64,000 bases of DNA. It comes from Streptomyces sp. NBC_00239 (GTDB lineage: Bacteria > Actinomycetota > Actinomycetes > Streptomycetales > Streptomycetaceae). Positions within the stretch are counted from its first letter, which is position 1; each line of letters starts with the position of its first letter. Made by a program: the position numbers and the translations under genes. Shown here in pieces: positions 41,912-51,109 of the stretch. The DNA lies in assembly GCF_036194065.1 (NCBI RefSeq), contig NZ_CP108095.1, forward strand, positions 2,728,001-2,792,000, read 5' to 3'. The notes beneath the pieces are model-generated. The model worked only from the letters and a program-made list of their open reading frames with translations, did not search any database and was not told where the DNA came from.

Positions 41912-43693
41912 TTACTTGACGACACCGAGCGAGGCGTAGTCGTACCGGCCGTTGTAGGCGTCGGTCGTGTACGCGTTCGTCAGGCGGGTGGAGCGCCACG
42001 AGATCGTCTTGTCGTAGACGAAGGGCAGGTAGACCGCGGCCTCGGAGACCTTCTGGTTCATCTGCTTGTAGATCTCGCCGGCCTTGACCGGGTCGGTCTC
42101 CGCGATGGCGTCGTCGAAGAGCTTGTTGATCGCCGGGTCGTTCAGCTCGGAGAAGTTGTTGTTACCGCTCTGCAGGATGAAGCGGCCGTCGACCAGCGGC
42201 TGGGAGAAGCCCTGACCGGTCGGGAAGTCGGCGCCCCAGCCCATGATGATGATGCCGTAGCCCTTGTCCTTGACGACCTTGGGCGAGCCGATGATGCCGG
42301 AGGTCTGGGCGCCGTCGAACTGGTCGACCTCGGCCTCGATGCCGACCTGCTTCAGGGCGTTCTGCAGCGAGACGGCGGTGGCGATCTCGGCGGGCTTGTT
42401 GTTGCGGACCGCGATGGTGGTCTTGAAGCCCTTCTCCTGGCCACAGGCCTTCAGAGCGGCCTTGGCCTTGGCCTCGTTGGGCTTGCCGTCGTTGGTCAGG
42501 ACCTCGTACGGGTCGTACTTCGCGTCCGAGCCCTTGATGCCCAGCGGCAGCATGTTGGGGGCGATGTCGCCACCGGCCTGCGGGCCGCCGCGGGCGGTCT
42601 GCAGGGACTTGTGGTCGGCCGCGTAGATGACGGCCTTGCGGCACTCGATGTTGTCGAACGGCTTGACCGTCTGCGGGAAGACCGCGTAGCGGATGAAGCC
42701 GGTCTGGCCGTTGTCCAGGTTGCCCTTGTGCTCGCGCAGGGCGGTGGCACGGGCGGCCTGGCCGATGCCGGTGGCGTTGATGTCGACGTCGAACTCGCCG
42801 TTCATCAGGCGCTTGTCCATGTCGTCCGCGTTCGCCATGAACGTGACCGAGATGGTGTCCGGCAGGGCCTTGCGGATGGTGTCCGACTCGGCCTTGAAGT
42901 TCGTGTTGCGCGAGAGCTTCATGCTCTTGTTGGGCTCGTACGAGTCGATCTTGTACGGGCCGTTGGAGAACGGCTTCAGGCCGTACTTGGCGGCCGTGTC
43001 CTTCTCCTTCTTCACCGGAGACGCGGCCGGCATGGCCAGCATCTGCAGGAAGTCGCCGTTGGCCTTGGGGAGCTTGAAGATGATGGTCTTCGCGTCGGGG
43101 GTCTCGATGGCCTTGAGGCCGAGCTTGTCCGCCGACTTGTCCTTGTAGGGGCCCTTGTACTCGGACTTCGGGTCCAGGACCTGCATCAGGTAGACCGGGC
43201 CGCCGGAGATGACGTCCTGGGCCCAGGTGCGCTCGATGCCGTACTTGATGTCCTGCGAGGTGACGGGCGTGCCGTCCTCCCACGTGACGTTGTCCTTCAG
43301 CGTGAACTTGTACGTCTTGCCGTCGGGCGCGATCTCGGGCTGCGCGGCGGCGAGGTCCGGAACCAGCTCGGTGCTGCCCGTGCCGGGGGCCGGCTTGAAC
43401 GACACCAGCTGACGCGAGTAGTAGCGGGAGAAGTCCCACATGAAGCCGTAGTAGCCGCGCTGCGGGTCCCACGAGTCGGCGTCCTGGGTGCCGACGAACT
43501 TCAGCTCGCCACCCTTCTTGTCCGACGGGTTGGCCACCTGGTTGATGCCGGCGTTGAAGCCCGCGGCACCGTTCTTGGCCGGGTCCTTCTCGTCGTCCTT
43601 GCCGCCGCCACAGGCGGTGGCCGTCAGCATGGCAGCGAGCACGACGGCCGTGCCGGCGGCAAGCCTGCGCTTCGACATGCGGTGGGTAGTCAC
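41912..43693 (-). CDS. Oligopeptide-binding lipoprotein of ABC transporter (SBP family 5)
   Basis: A 593-residue extracytoplasmic binding protein. The signal peptide ends in a lipobox, with Cys28 in ATACGGG predicted to be lipidated. The family 5 fold is seen in DLAAAQPEIAPDGKTYKFTL in part, TWEDGTPVTSQDIKYGIERT, FKLPKANGDF and NKLFDDAIAETDPVKAGEIY. It is longer than typical OppA (about 540). The GTG start 43693 has GGAGG about ten bases upstream; ATG 43678 is possible. Peptides are the probable ligand; sequence alone does not fix their size. Confidence 0.95.
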   Translation of the reverse strand: MTTHRMSKRRLAAGTAVVLAAMLTATACGGGKDDEKDPAKNGAAGFNAGINQVANPSDKKGGELKFVGTQDADSWDPQRGYYGFMWDFSRYYSRQLVSFKPAPGTGSTELVPDLAAAQPEIAPDGKTYKFTLKDNVTWEDGTPVTSQDIKYGIERTWAQDVISGGPVYLMQVLDPKSEYKGPYKDKSADKLGLKAIETPDAKTIIFKLPKANGDFLQMLAMPAASPVKKEKDTAAKYGLKPFSNGPYKIDSYEPNKSMKLSRNTNFKAESDTIRKALPDTISVTFMANADDMDKRLMNGEFDVDINATGIGQAARATALREHKGNLDNGQTGFIRYAVFPQTVKPFDNIECRKAVIYAADHKSLQTARGGPQAGGDIAPNMLPLGIKGSDAKYDPYEVLTNDGKPNEAKAKAALKACGQEKGFKTTIAVRNNKPAEIATAVSLQNALKQVGIEAEVDQFDGAQTSGIIGSPKVVKDKGYGIIIMGWGADFPTGQGFSQPLVDGRFILQSGNNNFSELNDPAINKLFDDAIAETDPVKAGEIYKQMNQKVSEAAVYLPFVYDKTISWRSTRLTNAYTTDAYNGRYDYASLGVVK

Positions 43694-43759
43694 GATGCTC
43701 GCAACCTCCGTTGTAGTTCCGGCCTCTGGAGCCGATGTTCCGGTTGGTACTGCGGTGTA

Positions 43760-44755
43760 CTAGCGCGAACCCTTGGGGTCGAGGGCGTCACGGACGCCGT
43801 CGCCGAAGAGGTTGAACGCCAGCACGGTGATGAAGATCGCCACGCCGGGGAAGATCACGAAGAGCGGATCGTCCTCGTACGTGCGCACGGCCGTCGAGAG
43901 GGTCTCCCCCCAGGACGGGGTCGGCGGCTTGACACCGACACCGAGGAAGCTGAGCGCGGCCTCGGTCAGCACGTTGGTGGGGATCATCAGCGTCGTGTAG
44001 ACGGTGATCGGCGCCACCAGGTTGGGGAGCAGTTCGCGGAAGAGGATGTACGTGCGGCCCGCTCCCAGGCTGCGCGCGGCCTCGACGTACTCGCGTTCGC
44101 GCAGCGACAGCGTCTGGCCGCGGACGATGCGCCCGATGTACGGCCAGCCGAAGAAGCCGATGACCAGGACCAGCACGGCGATGCGCAGGCCGGAGCCCTC
44201 GAACCCCCACAGCCGGCTCGGGATCACCGAGATCAGCGCGATGATGAACAGGAGCTGCGGGAAGGCCAGGAGCAGGTCCATGACCCGGCTGATGGCCGCG
44301 TCGACCCAGCCGCCGAAGTAGCCGGCGATGACGCCCAGGACGGTGCCCAGGCCGACCGCCACGAAGGCGGACAGGAAGGCCACCAGGAGCGAGATCCGGG
44401 CGCCGTAGACGATCCGGCTGAAGACGTCGCGGCCGTTGACCGGCTCGATGCCCAGCAGGAAGTCCTTGCTGATGCCTCCGTAGTCGCCGGCCGGCAGGCC
44501 CAGCAGCGGGTCGAGCAGGTCCTCGTGCAGCTCCTCCGGCGGATGGCCGAAGGCCTTGACGATCAACGGCGCGAAGATCGCGACGAGGATCAGCAGGAGC
44601 ACGACGACACCACCGGCCAGCGCGATCTTGTCGCGCTTGAGCCGGGACCAGGCGATCTTCCAGGGCGAGCGCCCCTCGATCGCCTTCTGCGGCTGGTCGG
44701 CGGCGGCAACGGCTGCGGGCTCGTCCGTGTTCGTGTCGTGCAGTGATGCCGTCAT
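43760..44755 (-). CDS. Oligopeptide ABC transporter permease (OppC/DppC-like)
   Basis: A 331-residue permease, first gene of the five-gene operon. A Thr/Glu-rich cytosolic N-terminus is followed by six helices. The EAA loop is YVEAARSLGAGRTYILFREL, and the C-terminal GLGVGVKPPTPSWGETLS-like segment (here FLGVGVKPPTPSWG) is diagnostic for the DppC branch. The start has GAGAGGGG upstream. The order OppC, OppA, OppB, OppD, OppF differs from the usual A-B-C-D-F. Confidence 0.95.
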   Translation of the reverse strand: MTASLHDTNTDEPAAVAAADQPQKAIEGRSPWKIAWSRLKRDKIALAGGVVVLLLILVAIFAPLIVKAFGHPPEELHEDLLDPLLGLPAGDYGGISKDFLLGIEPVNGRDVFSRIVYGARISLLVAFLSAFVAVGLGTVLGVIAGYFGGWVDAAISRVMDLLLAFPQLLFIIALISVIPSRLWGFEGSGLRIAVLVLVIGFFGWPYIGRIVRGQTLSLREREYVEAARSLGAGRTYILFRELLPNLVAPITVYTTLMIPTNVLTEAALSFLGVGVKPPTPSWGETLSTAVRTYEDDPLFVIFPGVAIFITVLAFNLFGDGVRDALDPKGSR

Positions 44756-45439
44756 CGTGGTGGGGACCCCTCTCGGCCGACGATGGCCGGCCCATGCCCG
44801 CCGCTGTAGCGGCTTGGTTCACATCGGTGTCGCTATGGTGCGAATTGCGTCTGAAGTGCACCGGAAGAGCTGGTGGTTACGGGATTGACCGGCCTTCGGT
44901 GGGGGGAGTCTTCAACGGGCTCCGGATCACCCGCCAGACCTGCCGGGGAATGGATGCGCAACCGTGATGTGGCCTGTTGTCTTCCGTTATCCGAACGGTA
45001 CGAGCAGCTCAGCGGTGCAAGAGCACGCGTTCAGCGCGGAACGGACATTGGCCCCAACCCGTCTTTTGCCGAGGTGAATTGGGCCCGCGGACATTTCGGC
45101 ACGGTCGACATCCGGACAGACATCCCAGCATCCGGACCCCCTGTCCGGACCCCCGCCGGGCCGGCTCCCGGCCCGGCTCGCGGTCCGGCTCTGCTGTGGT
45201 TCACGGGTGCTCCCGAAGGTGTCGCGGTGATGTGCGGACGGTGGTGCGGTGGTGCTCCAGAGGCGGGTGCGGCTGCGGCGGCGGGCCGGGGCCCTGACCG
45301 GGTGCGAGCGCGTCCCGATGCACACCGTGCCGTCGCGGGCCTGGCCGGCGCCACGATTTCGGCACCGCTTAATCCACCGGCAACGCCGTGGGGCCCCGGG
45401 CCCGTTGCCGCCCGCGGAACGGCGACCTATGCTCCGCCG
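44756..45439. other. 684-base divergent intergenic region, no gene supported
   Basis: It separates the oligopeptide operon from the regulator at 45440. The part 44820-45110 is less G+C-rich than the rest and should hold the operon promoter. Further right there are three tccggac motifs (about 45115-45150) and a hairpin with an 8-bp stem at 45155-45177. Open frames exist but lack ribosome sites and recognisable protein features. Confidence 0.6.
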
Positions 45440-46423
45440 GTGATCGAGATACGGCTCGCCACCAGTGATCTCACCCGCATCCGGTTCGCCCGGTCACCGC
45501 TGGAGGAGCTGGTCCACAGCATCCCCGTGCTCGCCGGCACCCGGCGGCCGGCCGTGCACCGGCCGTGGGCCGCGACCGCCCGGCCCCGGGTGGCCGGCCT
45601 CGACCTGCGGGTGCTGTTCGCCCTCGCGTGCGGCCCGCGCTTCCTGCCGGACTTCCTCACCCCGCCGCCCGAACGGCTGACCGGCGAACTCGCCGACGAA
45701 CTGGCCGCCGTCGCCGCCACCCCCGCCGCGCAGGTGCGCAGCTCCCTCGACGAGCTCCGCGACGGCCGGCCCGAGCTCCCCGGCCCGCTGCGCCCGCTGT
45801 ACGAGGACCCCGAGCGGGAGCTGGTCCGGCTGGCGGACACCCTGGAGGCCTACTGGCGGGCCGCGCTCGCCCCCGTGTGGCCCCGGATACGGGCCCTGCA
45901 CGAGGCCGACCTCGCCCACCGCTCGCACCTGCTGACCGCCGGCGGCCTCGGCCGGGTCTTCGCCGACCTGCACCCGCAGGCCGAGTTCACCGGCGACCTG
46001 CTGCGCATCGACAAGCCCGGGCACACGGCCTACCGCGACGCCTGCGGCACCGGGCTGGTCCTGGTGCCCTGCGTGTTCGCCTGGCCGCACCTGTCCGTGC
46101 TCCACAACGAGCCGTACCAGCCGGCCCTGGGCTACGCGCCGCGCGGCATCGGCACCCTGTGGGAGGAGAGCGCGGGGGCGGCGGACACCGAGCCGCTGGG
46201 CGATCTGCTGGGGCGCAGCCGGGCCGCCCTGCTGGTCCACCTCGACCTGCCCGCGTCCACCACCCAGCTCGCCGCCTACCTCAACATGAGCGCCGCCGCC
46301 GTCAGCCAGCACCTGGGCGTGCTGCGCCGGTCCCGGTTGGTCACCTCGCAGCGCTCGGGGCGCTGGATGCTGCACCGGCGCACCGCCCTGGCCAGCCGGC
46401 TGCTGGCGGCCGCCGACGAGTGA
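45440..46423 (+). CDS. ArsR/SmtB-like winged-helix transcriptional regulator (DUF5937 type)
   Basis: A 327-residue regulator. Residues 1-230 match the DUF5937-like N-terminal part found in many Streptomyces regulators (IEIRLATSDLTRIRFARSPL in part). The C-terminal 80 residues are a winged helix, STTQLAAYLNMSAAAVSQHL then RSRLVTSQRSGRWMLHRRTA. No metal-binding Cys cluster is seen. The GTG start at 45440 is inferred from the conserved IEIRL beginning; no clear ribosome site precedes it, so it may be leaderless. Target unknown. Confidence 0.85.
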   Translation: MIEIRLATSDLTRIRFARSPLEELVHSIPVLAGTRRPAVHRPWAATARPRVAGLDLRVLFALACGPRFLPDFLTPPPERLTGELADELAAVAATPAAQVRSSLDELRDGRPELPGPLRPLYEDPERELVRLADTLEAYWRAALAPVWPRIRALHEADLAHRSHLLTAGGLGRVFADLHPQAEFTGDLLRIDKPGHTAYRDACGTGLVLVPCVFAWPHLSVLHNEPYQPALGYAPRGIGTLWEESAGAADTEPLGDLLGRSRAALLVHLDLPASTTQLAAYLNMSAAAVSQHLGVLRRSRLVTSQRSGRWMLHRRTALASRLLAAADE

Positions 46424-46449
46424 GCGCCCGGCGGGGCGGGTGCGGCCGG

Positions 46450-47190
46450 CTAGTAGGCGGGCGCGTGGGCCTCGCGGTCGTAGAAGGGGCGGGCCTGGGC
46501 GCGCAGCCACATCGCGACCGGGTCGTGCTCGTCGGCGAGCGCCACCGTGGAGACCGGCAGGCCCTCGGGGACCGCCGCCACCGCCTGGCGCATCATCGCG
46601 CGGGCCGATTCCACGGCCGCGCCGGAACCGTCGTACAGGTCCAGCCCGATCGCCAGGTACGGGATGCCGACGGCCGGCTGGACCCAGGCGCGGCGCAGCG
46701 AGCGGACCGCCGGGGTGCGGTGGGCGTGCTGGCTGAGCAGCGCGTAGAACTGCGGGAGTTCGATGGCCGGCTCCGACAGCCGCAGCGGTCCGGCCGGCAT
46801 CCTGTCCAGTCCGGTGGCGATCCGCCGCAGGTCGGCCCACGGGACGCCGACGCCGCCGCCCTGGGCGTGCGGATTCAGCCAGATGCCCCAGCGGTCCGGG
46901 TACAGGGCGCGCGCGATGTCGCGGCCGGTGACCACCTCGAAGGCGCGTCCCCAGCCGCTGGCGGCCAGTTCCTGGGACGAGGTCACACAGGGCACGTAGC
47001 CCAGGCCCGCCACGTCCATGGCGCCGTACTGGGCCTCCGGCGAGCCGGGCTGCCCGTGCCAGAGCAGCACCCAGAGGCTGCCCTCGGCGAGGGCGTGCAG
47101 CAGCGCCTCGTAGCTGTCGTAACGCCCGGGCGTCACCTGGCGCAGCATGTGCTCGACCTGCCCTGCCGCGGCCGTGCCTGACGCACTCAC
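46450..47190 (-). CDS. SseB-family protein, first copy
   Basis: A 246-residue cytosolic protein with the SseB N-terminal fold (YEALLHALAEGSLWVLLWHG, YVPCVTSSQEL, GIWLNPHAQGGGVGV) and the SseB C-terminal fold (VRSLRRAWVQPAVGIPYLAI in part, ending WLRAQARPFYDRE). SseB is named for enhanced serine sensitivity in E. coli; its biochemical role is unclear. GTG 47190 fits an SASGT start. A second SseB gene lies 95 bases upstream on the same strand. Confidence 0.88.
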   Translation of the reverse strand: MSASGTAAAGQVEHMLRQVTPGRYDSYEALLHALAEGSLWVLLWHGQPGSPEAQYGAMDVAGLGYVPCVTSSQELAASGWGRAFEVVTGRDIARALYPDRWGIWLNPHAQGGGVGVPWADLRRIATGLDRMPAGPLRLSEPAIELPQFYALLSQHAHRTPAVRSLRRAWVQPAVGIPYLAIGLDLYDGSGAAVESARAMMRQAVAAVPEGLPVSTVALADEHDPVAMWLRAQARPFYDREAHAPAY

Positions 47191-47285
47191 CCGGTACCCC
47201 TCTTCGTGTTCGTCCGCCCGTCGTGACGCATGCCCGCTGTCTTTAACACAGCCACGGCCAGGAAATGTAACCAGCTTAAAGGCGG

Positions 47286-48275
47286 CTACGGCAGGTAGAA
47301 CGGGCGGACGTGTTCCGTCATCCAGTCGCCGACCGGGTCCTGGGCGGCGTCGAGCAGCAGGAGGTTGACCGGCCACGGGGGCTGTACCCGGCCGAGCGCC
47401 CGGGACAGGGCGTCCATCGGGGCGTTCGTGTCGGCGTTCTCCCAGCCGGTGAACCGTACGCCCACGAAGAGCACCGGCTCGCCGCCCTCGATGCTCGCGA
47501 GGCAGCGGTGGGCCGCGGCCACCACGCCGGTGGCCCGGAACTCCTCGGCCGCGGCGGCGAGGAAGTCCACCGGGTCCTGCTGCCAGTCGGGCTCGAAGAG
47601 GCGGACCCGGCCGCCGGTGGCCGGCCCGTCGAGCGGGCTGCGGCCGGCCCGGCACAGTTCGGCCACGGCGGGCGGCGGCAGCGGCATGCCGACGGCGCCT
47701 TCGGGGTTCACGGCGATGCCCAGCTGCGGGGGCAGTCCGCGGGCGAACTCGACGGCCGGGGCCACCGCGAAGGGCATGTGGGGGCCCGCGCAGCGCACGA
47801 ACTGGTCCTGGGAGCTGTACACGGGTACGTACGCGGCGCCGTCGATGTCCATGGTGGGCAGGTTCAGGGTGGCGCTGTCCGGGGAGCCGCCGCCGGGCAG
47901 CGGCACCCACACCCGGCTGCGCCCGAGCACCTCCAGGAGCCTGCTGCCCGCCGAGGGGTTGCCGAGGGAGGCCGCGAGGGTCTCCTCCAGCTCGTTGGCC
48001 GGCCAGCCCGCGGCCTCGGACCCGCCGCCGAGCACCCCGTCCACCGCGGCGCCCGGCCCGCCGGCGTGGGTGCCGCCGCCGTACGCACCCTCGCCGTAGG
48101 TACCGCCGCCGTAGGTGCCGTCGCCGTAGGCACCGCCGGCCGGTCCGCCGCCGTACGGTCCGCCGTCCTGCGTACCGCCGCCGTACGACCCCCCGTACGC
48201 CCCGCCGTGTCCGGCGCCGTCGTGCGCGCCGCCGTATCCGTAGGCCCCGCCGTGCGTCCCGTCCTGCATGTTCAC
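47286..48275 (-). CDS. SseB-family protein with Gly/Tyr-rich N-terminus, second copy
   Basis: A 329-residue protein. The first about 75 residues are low-complexity Gly/Tyr repeats (YGGGTYGEGAYGGG), encoded by a roughly 15-base DNA repeat (about 48060-48240). The rest has both SseB domains: NELEETLAASLGNPSAGSRL, VWVPLPGGG, YVPVYSSQDQF, GIAVNPEGAVGMPLP and a C-terminal RFTGWENADTNAPMDALSRA ending MTEHVRPFYLP. The tail WMTEHVRPFY parallels WLRAQARPFY of the first copy, showing duplication. The Gly/Tyr tail may drive self-association; that is inference. Confidence 0.88.
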   Translation of the reverse strand: MNMQDGTHGGAYGYGGAHDGAGHGGAYGGSYGGGTQDGGPYGGGPAGGAYGDGTYGGGTYGEGAYGGGTHAGGPGAAVDGVLGGGSEAAGWPANELEETLAASLGNPSAGSRLLEVLGRSRVWVPLPGGGSPDSATLNLPTMDIDGAAYVPVYSSQDQFVRCAGPHMPFAVAPAVEFARGLPPQLGIAVNPEGAVGMPLPPPAVAELCRAGRSPLDGPATGGRVRLFEPDWQQDPVDFLAAAAEEFRATGVVAAAHRCLASIEGGEPVLFVGVRFTGWENADTNAPMDALSRALGRVQPPWPVNLLLLDAAQDPVGDWMTEHVRPFYLP

Positions 48276-48308
48276 CGCGCCCTTTCCCCGCTGCCGACGC
48301 GCACGACC

Positions 48309-49061
48309 CTAAGCCCTGGCGGCGGGATCCGGCCGGGCCCCGAAGTCCAGGGCGGTCAGCCGGGCGGCCGCGGGCCGGTCCAGCAGGACCGCGGAGGCGC
48401 AGCCCGCGGGCAGCCGGCCGTGCTCGACGTCGTCCAGCAGCCGGGCCACCGTGCCGCGGTGGCGGTCGAAGGCGTACCCGGAGACCCCGCGGCCGCGGGC
48501 CGCCTGCCCGGCGAGCGCCTGGGCGGGGGTCGCGTCGAGGAGGAGCAGGTGCAGGGAGCGGCCGCGGCGGCGGGCGGCGCGGGCCAGCAGGGCGCGCACC
48601 CAGGCCTGGCTGCCGCAGTCGTGCACGACCAGGCTCCGGCCGGAGCGCAGGGCCTGCCACAGCCCGGCGTAGTGGGCGAGCCGCACCAGCGGCCGGTAGG
48701 CCCCGTACGGCAGCCGGGCGGGCATCCGGCGCTCCCAGCGCTCGCGGACGTCCTGGGAGTCGATGCCGCCGTCGGGCACGGCCCGCTTCATGAGGGTGCT
48801 CTTGCCGCTGCCGGGCAGGCCCGAGACCACGACGACGTCGCCGGCCCCGAAGGACAGCCGGCCGGGCCCGCGCCCGCCGAGGCCGCGCAGGTCGCGGACG
48901 CGGCCCGCGGCGGCGGGGCGGCCGGCGGCGAGCGGACCGCCGAGCACCTCCGGGCGGCGGACGCCCGGCTGCGCCGGAACCGCGGCAGCGCCGACCGGCG
49001 TGGCCGCGGCCGCCGCGGCGCCCGCCGTGCTCGTCCCCGCGAGGACTCCGAATCTCCGCAC
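48309..49061 (-). CDS. P-loop ATPase/kinase-like protein
   Basis: A 250-residue protein with an Ala-rich N-terminus and a Walker A motif in VVVVSGLPGSGKSTLMKRA (about residues 75-93). Sequence SLVVHDCGSQAWVRALLARA suggests a P-loop kinase of the zeta-toxin/AAA_33 type. A Walker B-like strand is LHLLLLDATPAQAL. It lies 33 bases upstream of the second SseB gene, so the three minus-strand genes probably form one operon, divergent from the glycine riboswitch. Substrate unknown. Confidence 0.8.
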   Translation of the reverse strand: MRRFGVLAGTSTAGAAAAAATPVGAAAVPAQPGVRRPEVLGGPLAAGRPAAAGRVRDLRGLGGRGPGRLSFGAGDVVVVSGLPGSGKSTLMKRAVPDGGIDSQDVRERWERRMPARLPYGAYRPLVRLAHYAGLWQALRSGRSLVVHDCGSQAWVRALLARAARRRGRSLHLLLLDATPAQALAGQAARGRGVSGYAFDRHRGTVARLLDDVEHGRLPAGCASAVLLDRPAAARLTALDFGARPDPAARA

Positions 49062-49240
49062 AGTGATCGCCTCCCCTGGGGGCCCCTCCCAGCGGTGGCT
49101 GGGGGCGGGTCACCTGGACCCCATGCCCACTGAGTGTAAAGAGACGGTAATGCGCCGCCCACGGTTCCGGCCCGGATCGGGTGCGTGCAATGATGTGCGC
49201 GCCACGCCGCACGACCAACTTCATAAAGGCCGCTTGAATC

Positions 49241-49475
49241 CGCGCGGGAGAGTTCCCCGGCCGCCGTCCCCCGGACCGGCCGCGGACGCCGAAGGAGCAA
49301 GTCCCTCCCTTGAATCTCTCAGGCCCCGTACCGCGCGGGCGAGGCACATCTGAAAAGCGGGCCGACCGGTCGACACGAGACCGGCACGGCTCCACCCAAG
49401 GTGCAAGTCGCTTCCGTATGCACGTACGGTCGTGATGAACCTCTCAGGTTCCGATGACAGATGGGGAGGAACGTC
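49241..49475 (+). ncRNA. Tandem glycine riboswitch upstream of gcvT
   Basis: Two aptamer-like units in series. The first (about 49241-49360) has the hallmark segments gcgggagag, cgccgaaggagcaa, tctctcagg and tctgaaaagcggg. The second (about 49365-49475) has cacccaaggtgcaa, cctctcagg and gacagatgggga. Glycine riboswitches of this kind turn on glycine cleavage genes when glycine is high, and one is known before gcvT in Streptomyces griseus. gcvT starts 39 bases after its end. Confidence 0.92.
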
Positions 49476-49514
49476 CTCAGCCCCGTCGCGGACCTGCCTT
49501 GGAGAGCCAGCCTT

Positions 49515-50630
49515 ATGACGAACACCCCCCGTCTGACCGCCCTGGACGCCGTCCACCGCGCGCTCGGCGCGACGATGACCGACTTCGCGGGCTGGGACAT
49601 GCCGCTGCGGTACGCCAGTGAGCGCGACGAACACAACGCCGTCCGCACCAAGGCCGGCCTGTTCGACCTCTCGCACATGGGCGAGATCACCCTCACCGGG
49701 CCCGAGGCCGTCAAGGCGCTCGACTACGCGCTGGTCGGCAACATCTCCACGGTCGGTGTCGGCCGCGCCCGCTACACGCACATCTGTCAGGAAGACGGCG
49801 GCATCGTCGACGACCTGATCGTCTACCGCCTCGGCGAGACCGAGTACATGGTCGTCGCGAACGCCTCCAACGCGCAGGTCGTCCTCGACGCCCTGACCGA
49901 GCGCGCCGCCGGCTTCGACACCGAGGTCCGCGACGACCGCGACGCGTACGCGCTGATCGCCGTCCAGGGCCCCGAGTCCCCCGGCATCCTGGCCTCCCTC
50001 ACCGACGCCGACCTGGACGGGCTGAAGTACTACGCCGGCCTGCCGGGCACCGTCGCGGGCGTCCCCGCGCTGATCGCGCGCACCGGCTACACCGGTGAGG
50101 ACGGCTTCGAGCTGTTCGTCAAGCCCGAGCACGCGGTCGAGCTGTGGAACGCCCTCATGAAGGCCGGCGAGGGCGTCGGCCTGGTCCCGGCCGGCCTGTC
50201 CTGCCGCGACACGCTGCGCCTGGAGGCGGGCATGCCGCTGTACGGGCACGAGCTGACCACCGCGCTGACCCCGTTCGACGCGGGTCTGGGCCGGGTCGTG
50301 AAGTTCGAGAAGGAAGGCGACTTCGTGGGCCGCGCGGCCCTGGAGGCCGCCGCCGAGCGCGCCGCGGCCGCCGCGCCGCGCAAGCTGGTCGGGCTGATCG
50401 CCGAGGGCCGCCGGGTCCCGCGCGCCGGCTTCTCGGTCGTCGTCGGCGGCGAGGTCGTCGGCGAGGTCACCTCCGGCGCCCCGTCCCCGACGCTGGGCAA
50501 GCCGATCGCCATGGCGTACGTCGACGCGGCCCACGCCGCGCCCGGCACCTCCGGCGTCGGCATCGACATCCGCGGTACGCATGAGGCGTACGAGGTCGTC
50601 GCCCTGCCGTTCTACAAGCGGCAGAAGTGA
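49515..50630 (+). CDS. gcvT: Glycine cleavage system T protein (aminomethyltransferase)
   Basis: A 371-residue tetrahydrofolate-dependent aminomethyltransferase that moves the methylene group from the lipoyl arm of H protein to folate and frees ammonia. Family segments are [20 protein letters not shown] in part, [30 protein letters not shown] and the C-terminal barrel [22 protein letters not shown] 49515 is the first start that fits the family. Its expression should rise with glycine through the riboswitch. Confidence 0.98.
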   Translation: MTNTPRLTALDAVHRALGATMTDFAGWDMPLRYASERDEHNAVRTKAGLFDLSHMGEITLTGPEAVKALDYALVGNISTVGVGRARYTHICQEDGGIVDDLIVYRLGETEYMVVANASNAQVVLDALTERAAGFDTEVRDDRDAYALIAVQGPESPGILASLTDADLDGLKYYAGLPGTVAGVPALIARTGYTGEDGFELFVKPEHAVELWNALMKAGEGVGLVPAGLSCRDTLRLEAGMPLYGHELTTALTPFDAGLGRVVKFEKEGDFVGRAALEAAAERAAAAAPRKLVGLIAEGRRVPRAGFSVVVGGEVVGEVTSGAPSPTLGKPIAMAYVDAAHAAPGTSGVGIDIRGTHEAYEVVALPFYKRQK

Positions 50631-50706
50631 CCTACCGGCTCCGCCGGCACGATCCCCGTCAGACCACTGTCCGTTCGCACTTCCCCGCATCCAGGAGAAT
50701 CAGGTC

Positions 50707-51081
50707 ATGAGCAACCCCCAGCAGCTGCGCTACACCAAGGAGCACGAGTGGGTGTCGGTCGCCGAGGACGGCGTCGCGACGATCGGCATCACGGAGTTCG
50801 CGGCCAACGCGCTCGGTGACGTCGTGTTCGCGCAGCTCCCCGAGGTGGGCGACACCGTGACCGCGGGCGAGACCTGCGGCGAGCTCGAGTCCACCAAGTC
50901 GGTCAGCGACCTGTTCGCCCCGATCACCGGTGAGGTCGTCGAGGCCAACCAGGACGTCGTCGACGACCCGTCCCTGGTCAACACCGCTCCGTTCGAGGGC
51001 GGCTGGCTCTTCAAGGTGCGCGTCGCGGAGGAGCCGGCCGACCTGCTCTCCGCCGACGAGTACACCGACTTCGCGGGCTGA
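50707..51081 (+). CDS. gcvH: Glycine cleavage system H protein
   Basis: A 124-residue lipoyl carrier. It starts with [19 protein letters not shown], and the Lys that receives lipoate is in [23 protein letters not shown] 50707 follows AGGAGAA. It lies 76 bases after gcvT and 28 bases before glyA. The P protein gene gcvP is not in the window. Confidence 0.98.
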   Translation: MSNPQQLRYTKEHEWVSVAEDGVATIGITEFAANALGDVVFAQLPEVGDTVTAGETCGELESTKSVSDLFAPITGEVVEANQDVVDDPSLVNTAPFEGGWLFKVRVAEEPADLLSADEYTDFAG

Positions 51082-51109
51082 CCGGAACCGTAGGGATTAA
51101 GGGATACCG

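Noticed and set aside
48060..48240. Repeat array suggesting a CRISPR or minisatellite
   Set aside because: It is the coding repeat of the Gly/Tyr-rich N-terminus of the second SseB protein; the units are about 15 bases and there are no spacers.
47191..49395. Open frame extending the first SseB gene upstream through two other genes
   Set aside because: It is an Arg/Pro-rich shadow of the second SseB and P-loop genes in another frame, caused by high G+C third positions.
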